A stretch of 64,000 nt of DNA from Diphasiastrum complanatum. Taxonomy: Eukaryota > Streptophyta > Lycopodiopsida > Lycopodiales > Lycopodiaceae. The position numbers and the translations under genes were made by a program. The notes under the pieces were generated by a model. The model saw nothing but the letters and a program-made list of their open reading frames with translations, was not told the DNA's origin and ran no database searches. Below are positions 59,070 through 64,000 of the stretch, piece by piece (position 1 is the stretch's first letter; the number at the start of each line of letters is the position of its first letter). Location: positions 31,078,149-31,142,148 of the forward strand of contig CM055100.1 in NCBI GenBank assembly GCA_029204225.1, given 5' to 3'.

Positions 59070-59312
59070 ATGGCATCAATGGGTGGTTTACTGCTTGAAG
59101 CCAATGAAAGGCTCACATCCACTAATTATGCTATTTGGAAAGTTAGAATGGAGTCTTTGTTAGTACTTCATGATCTTTATGACATTTTCCTTGATGTGGA
59201 AGAAGAACCTCAAGGTGGTCAAGAATTAGTAAAGTACAAGAAGAGATCTAGATTGACATTACATTGCTTAAAGATGAATGTAAGTAATGACCTATTGAAA
59301 GAAATCCCATAA
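59070..59312 (+). pseudogene. Copia gag N-terminal fragment
   Basis: An ATG at 59,070 starts MASMGGLLLEANERLTSTNY, then AIWKVRMESLLVLHDLYDIF. This parallels copia gags (NYxxWKxxMxxLLxxxDLW) and here the conserved Trp is kept. The frame continues with LTLHCLKMNVSNDLLKEIP and stops at 59,310. The part from the gag core on is missing. Confidence 0.8.
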
Positions 59313-60534
59313 GGGAAGTAATGAAAGTTCCCCTCCTCCTCAAGAGTGCCTAACCAATGACTCAACGCCGACCCCTGAAGCATCAGATGAGTGAACATCA
59401 ATCAATCAAGATTTAGAAAATATTCTCTTTGTTCATCGTTAGTAGGTCATCAATGTTGATCTATCCAAACCTTTCATGAGATAAGGTAATGGTCATGAGA
59501 CACTTGCAACATTTGTCTTGAATCTCATGCAAGTGTGCAAAGACAAAAGATAAGTCTACAAGTTTTATGCAAGTGCTCAGATGCCAAGCTAACCAAATGA
59601 ATGGGGTATTAAGAGCATTCAAATACTTATAAACAATCTGAAAGACATAGCTCCTAAATTAGTTTCACACCAATGTGCACAAGAAACTCACTCAAGACAT
59701 CAGAAGCGATAACACCAACTCCAACAAGAAAAAATTGTGTCAATTTCTGCAGCTCATTAGTCAATGATGGAGGTAATTTGAGCCCATTCATGTGTGTGTA
59801 GCCCTCCAAAGCAAAAGAGTTCAACTTTCAACTCCTGCTTCTTAAATAAGAGAGCATAGACTGGTATCTAGACAAGTCAACTATGGAGCTGGTTTGATCA
59901 TAGTCGACATGCCTTTATCAGTCAACCTGTATGCTCCTATCAAAAACATTGTTCAAAGATATGACATAATCATAATATTCTCAGACTAGTAGCAGTGGTT
60001 GAGCATATTATTTCAAATTTCAATTTTACCTCTAGTTATTTAAATTTTCTAGTGATTTTCTAGGCCAAAGTTACAAAATGACATTTTCAAAATTGGTAAC
60101 CAATCAATGTCACGAGACTGACCTCATATATGGAAGTCTGTAGACCACATGCATCAATGGTAAATTCACATTAGATGGTAGAATTAAGATGGCAATTGAA
60201 GCATCTATGTTTGAGTGATTTTGATGATCTACATAGTTAATTGAATGATAGTGAAGTGATTTGCTATCCTACAAACATTTAAAGTTGCTTTGATTTCTTG
60301 ATCATAGTGATTCTAGGAGCAATTGCCACATAGTCAATTTAGATGCACTTAATATAGCCTAAATTTGAAGCTAGTTTTGATTTATTTGGTTATTTTGCAA
60401 ACCCTAGTATTGTATTGGTCTTGTTAGATGTCTACCATTAATCTCAAAATTAATGCCTTGTATGTAATTTGTATTTTGTCAATTTCATGTGTACTTCAAT
60501 AAGATTTAATTTTAATTTTGTTTGTATATCATAG
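59313..60534. other. No recognisable feature
   Basis: AT-rich, mostly closed in all frames. The last ~50 bases are T-rich and end in a TATCATAG, which may serve as the splice acceptor of the candidate gene that follows. Confidence 0.35.
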
Positions 60535-60838
60535 ATCAGATATCTTTATCACGATCAACCTACGAATATGTCATCTGCTGAAGAAATGTCCCGAAACAGG
60601 TATTTATTCTGTAGTATTTATGAAATAATATGTACTTATGATATGGACATTTAATGTTGTGTGTTGCATATGACATTTGTTTTTTGTGAATGCTCAAAGA
60701 ACGATGCCTCCACAAGATTTCGAAAAATTAAAAAGGATGAAAGCTTATCATAAAAACAAATCACGAAAAAGAGTGCAAATGATTGATCGAGTATTTAGTG
60801 GAGGATCATCGTCATCAAGTTCTGGCACTCGACCTTGA
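60535..60838 (+). CDS. Candidate last two exons of an unknown basic protein
   Basis: Two segments join in phase. 60,535-60,599 follows a T-rich acceptor and is open throughout (IRYLYHDQPTNMSSAEEMSR). 60,700-60,838 continues with the split Arg codon to MPPQDFEKLKRMKAYHKNKS and a Ser-rich tail (GGSSSSSSGTRP), then a stop. The intron is 100 bp with GT-AG ends. The C-terminal part is strongly basic (KLKRMKAYHKNKSRKR). Earlier exons were not found. It could be the end of a host gene or a transposase-related protein. I do not recognise the family. Confidence 0.35.
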
Positions 60839-60959
60839 CAAAGAACTATAGTACTATATATGTGTAATTATTAAAAATTTGAGAGCAGATTGATTCTCAT
60901 GCAAATCATTTTTTGCATCAACAAGCTAAGCATTCTTATGTTTGTTACATGAAATTAGT

Positions 60960-61465
60960 ATAAAAAAAGTACGACGAAAAGATATATTGTGAGTGTAAGC
61001 AATGCAAAGGATTTAAAATTTAACCAACACGAATTGTGGCACAACATTTGTGGAAGTTTGGAAAGCATGTTGAGGATCCTGATGTGGTTATATTTTATTT
61101 GCTCAGTATATTTTAGAATTTATTATACACAATGTTTTTGAGAAAAAGACTAATGCATTTTTACTTTTTCTCTCTTGCAGAATAGTACATTGGTGTCAAC
61201 CTCTTGCACAATTGATAATCTTATCAACAAGATAAAAAATATTGATTTTGGATCATCTTTGGCATTGGACAAAGATCTAGTTGATGATTTTATTGATGAG
61301 GTCAGTAGTGACTACACACCGAGTAATGTGGAGGTTATGCATATTCCTATGTCTCATATATCCACTCACTCCACCAGTCTTGACATTGGTCCTGCTTGCA
61401 TGGATTCCGATCATCCCATAGTGTCGTCACATCTAGATTGTATCCAATCCAAAAAAACCTTGTGA
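60960..61465 (+). pseudogene. Possible CACTA-transposase-associated domain and following exon
   Basis: At about 60,970-61,085 one frame reads KKYDEKIYCECKQCKGFKI, a stop, then RIVAQHLWKFGKHVEDPD. Cys-x-Cys-x2-Cys followed by a V.xHL.xxG segment recalls the transposase-associated domain of plant CACTA elements, which has C.C..C and VxxHLxxxGF. A T-rich acceptor CTCTCTTGCAG at 61,170-61,180 precedes an open exon to the stop at 61,465 (acidic, LVDDFIDEVSSDYTPSNVEV). The link between the two parts is inference. Confidence 0.3.
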
Positions 61466-61589
61466 AAGTCCTATCAAAAGCTCTATCCATCTCTGTAGAA
61501 CAACTGATCAGACAGATCTTGATTCTACTAACAAAGCGCGCAGTTTACTTGACAAAGGATGAGAAAGAAACGAACACGAACGCGAAACA

Positions 61590-62010
61590 TTTCTATTTGT
61601 GACCAACTCGAAAAGATTCGCAAAGGATTCACAAAATTTGTCTTGCAGTCAACTCGAAAGATTCACGAAACAGTTTCTTGTAGAAGCTCGTGACTTTCTT
61701 GTTGAAGCTCGAAAGATTCGTGAACAGAATCTTGTCGCGAAATATTCTGTTTCTTGTTCAAGCCTCAGATGTCGCAAAATTGTCGCAAACAATTCACAAA
61801 ATCTTCTGGACTGTTCTTTAAGCTCACCTGTCGTGAAACTATCTCAAAGAGTTCGCGAAATATTCTAGATTTTTTCCTCATTGTCATCTGTCGTGAACAA
61901 TTCACGAAAGACAAAAATGTCACGAAGAGACAAAAATGTCACGAAGAGACAAGTGTTGCGAACAATTTGCAAAACACGAAGCTGAGACGAAGAGATGGAC
62001 TGTCGCGAAT
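61590..62010. repeat. Cluster of degenerate TTCGCGAA palindromes
   Basis: At least 15 words related to TTCGCGAA (TCGCAAA, TTCACGAA, TTCGTGAA, TCGCGAA, GTCACGAAGAGAC twice) occur in about 420 bases upstream of the TATA box of this LTR. Spacing is irregular, 15-40 bases. Confidence 0.75.
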
Positions 62011-62132
62011 AATTTGTGAACAAAATTTATTCGACCCTGGAAACAGAGCGTCTATTTGAATATCAACCGTCATAAACGGTTAAATATTTATTGTTACAGC
62101 ATTGAAAGACCAAAAGACCTGTCTTGTAGCAA

Positions 62133-62140
62133 TATAAATA
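62133..62140 (+). promoter_or_regulatory. TATA box in copia LTR
   Basis: TATAAATA followed by CATGTGCG lies downstream of the palindrome cluster and about 320 bases before the primer-binding site, the layout of U3-R-U5. Confidence 0.55.
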
Positions 62141-62450
62141 CATGTGCGCTACTCGTTGTAACACACTCACTCAATCAGAGACACAACAGCGAGATAAGAC
62201 AACAAGAGATGTATATTGATGAATCAGATTCAGAGTTTAACAAATTCATTTTTTATCAATAGTTTCTTATTGTCTAAATTGTCTCTTACTTCCACATATA
62301 GTTTTTGCACGCATATTCAATCAGAGCTAATATTGTTCTATTAGTACATAGATCAGATACAATCCCGATTGAAGACACTGATATTAGTTTGATATATTCA
62401 AACTTGCATTGTGTTTTCTGTGGAAGAATAATTACTATTTTTTTCTACAA

Positions 62451-62462
62451 TGGTATCAGAGC
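62451..62462 (+). promoter_or_regulatory. Copia primer-binding site
   Basis: TGGTATCAGAGC one base after the proposed LTR end, with a copia gag starting about 100 bases downstream. Confidence 0.9.
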
Positions 62463-62564
62463 ATACGGAATTAAAGTAGATACAATGGTATCTTTGCATG
62501 CCTCTCAGCATTCTTCATACATTCATCAGTAAGCTGCTATCTGGAGCTTATTCAGAATTAAAAG

Positions 62565-63640
62565 ATGTCGTCGATCACCAATATTCAAGCTAAGATCACT
62601 ATAATCTTGAACCCAGAAGGTTCAAACTACTTGATTTGGAAATTAAAGACTTCACTCTTATTGAAGGGTGAACCAATTGAGGAGAAGCCAGAAGCCACTC
62701 CTGGCAAAAAACTTTGAGAATGGAGTTTAAAAAATGACAAAGCTATAGCAATTATTGCGTCTTTAGTTCATGACAATATAATGCTAGATCTTACATCAAT
62801 TTCTAATGCAAAGGATTTATAGGAAGAATTGCAAACCAAGAATGAGACTCGATCTCGTAATCAGACCATGTTGAAAGACCAATTAACTTACCTATAATGG
62901 GACGGCAAAGACCTGAACACATTCGTGCGAAAGATTAAAGATCTATTTATTTCCTTGCAGAATTCTGGTATAGAAAATACAATTTCTAAGGAAAAACAGC
63001 TTAGTTATTTTCTTCGAGCCCTACCTAGATCATTCCACACAACTCGAACCTTATTGGTGAAAGATGCGACAATGACACTTCAAAAGGCAATAGACGGAGT
63101 TAAGGAGGAAGTAGAAGCTTGTGAACGCTATGACGACAATGGGGATTCATAAAATGCTCTATATACTCAGAAGAATAAATCTTCTAAGAAGTCTAAGTTT
63201 AAGAGGGAGTCGTCTAAGAAGAATGGGCCTAAGACTAATGAACAACAATCTAGAAAACAACAAAAGAATTCTGGTGATAAGATCTGCAATAGATGTAGAA
63301 GATCAGCTCACACTGAACCAAAAACAAATAGGAGCAGAATCGAAGTGAACCTTCAGATTCAAGCTATGTCGAAGACAAAGCAGAATGCTCCAGAGCAGTA
63401 GAAGATAGGGCAACAAGGAACTTAGAAGCTTATGTTAGTACTGATCTATGTTGTTCATCTAATTCAATTCGAGAAGTAGTACTTGATTCGGGAGCCACCT
63501 CACATTTTGTTTTCTCAAAACAAATTTTGTCTGAGTACAAGAAGATGAACTATTCGAGATTCATTATACTTGGAGACAGATCCTCTACAAAATTGTCTCG
63601 CTCACAGGCGGACATGTATTCTGTATATTTTTGTCTTCTT
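62565..63640 (+). pseudogene. Copia gag and start of protease
   Basis: The gag starts at ATG 62,565 (MSSITNIQAKITIILNPEGS) with NYLIWKLKTSLLLKGE, the conserved Trp kept. Stops fall near 62,716, 62,819 and 62,896. The open part 62,925-63,152 holds FLRALPRSFHTTRTLLV. After a stop comes a Lys-rich linker and a decayed zinc knuckle (CNRCRRSAH). Following a frame change, VLDSGATSHFVFSKQ near 63,484 marks the protease, with its catalytic Asp kept. The sequence breaks off near 63,600-63,640. Confidence 0.87.
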
Positions 63641-64000
63641 CTTGCTTACTAGCTTAGTATTATGCATCAAACAAAAAGTATATAGTTCATGAACTTTTTC
63701 GTGTCGGGTCGTGTAACTTCCAGATTAGAAAGATCAAACATCTACAACTAATCACGAATTACAAAAGTGGCAGATTAGCCATGATCTAGACTACTTCTGC
63801 TAATGTCATGATATCTGATCAAAAATATTTGTACCCCATGGTACTTGGCTGATATTCTTGATCCTTTGAGGAGCACGACTGATTTTGTGTTGTGTCATGT
63901 CGTGTCATGTCAAGTCATGTCGTGTCGTCTTTTGTCAAAAGTTCAGGATTGAAAGCTAGCAAAGCTTTGCCAATAAAAACATTTTGTTTTTTCAAAGAAG
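63641..64000. other. Unassigned DNA at window end, with GTCATGTCGT repeat
   Basis: There is no gene. At 63,886-63,936 a ~10-base word, GTCATGTCGT/GTCATGTCAA, is repeated about four times. The wording GTGTCGGGTCGTGTAAC near 63,700 is of the same style, so this may be the start of another LTR. Confidence 0.45.

Larger units (their letters stand above)
61466..62450 (+). mobile_element. 5' LTR of copia element (left edge approximate)
   Basis: The right edge is fixed by the primer-binding site at 62,451. The LTR probably ends TCTACA at 62,449. The left edge may be TGTGAAAG near 61,463. The U3 part contains a dense cluster of TCGCGAA/TTCACGAA words, then TATAAATA at 62,133. Confidence 0.6.

Overview
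This window is nuclear DNA of a land plant, most likely a vascular plant with a large, repeat-rich genome. It is mainly a graveyard of nested, truncated and rearranged LTR retrotransposons of both the Ty1/copia and Ty3/gypsy superfamilies. Plant-type spliceosomal introns, copia primer-binding sites matching initiator tRNA-Met, a chromodomain-bearing gypsy integrase and long GA/GT microsatellites all point the same way. I could not place the species more closely.

I recognise one host gene with confidence. It is a five-exon gene for organelle-type ribosomal protein L19 (29,931-38,738, + strand), whose exons join in phase to 238 codons. Intron 4 (4.3 kb) holds an antisense copia 5' part and a segment packed with GGGAAAC/GTTTCCC motifs. 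Intron 2 (3.2 kb) holds only weak LTR-like remnants. A second, much weaker candidate is a spliced reading frame at 60,535-60,838, next to a CACTA-transposase-like relic.

Layout: 1-4,513 is a tandem duplication of a deleted copia unit that carries an antisense piece of another copia. 4,514-9,900 is unannotatable DNA with copia integrase and RT scraps. 9,900-14,770 is a minus-strand gypsy element with an extra reading frame between integrase and LTR and a 25-bp minisatellite. 14,775-15,705 is a copia gag fragment. 15,706-20,742 is a minus-strand gypsy chromovirus, nearly whole from gag to chromodomain and 3' LTR. 21,000-26,730 holds copia LTRs and gag relics, including a gag-to-RT internal deletion. 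26,757-29,930 holds a diverged duplication and the region upstream of RPL19. 38,739-47,940 holds copia and gypsy relics. 51,395-52,690 is the end of a second chromovirus. 53,985-57,118 is a plus-strand copia from gag to RT. 57,119-58,225 is gypsy RT/RNase H. 58,231-58,571 is an internally deleted 18S rRNA segment caught between gypsy sequences. 59,070-64,000 holds copia gag relics and a copia LTR.

The retroelement coding regions carry stops, frameshifts or large deletions and look non-autonomous or dead. The items most worth a second look are the 18S rRNA chimera, the extra gypsy reading frame with its minisatellite, the motif cluster in RPL19 intron 4, and the tandem copia array with shared lesions.
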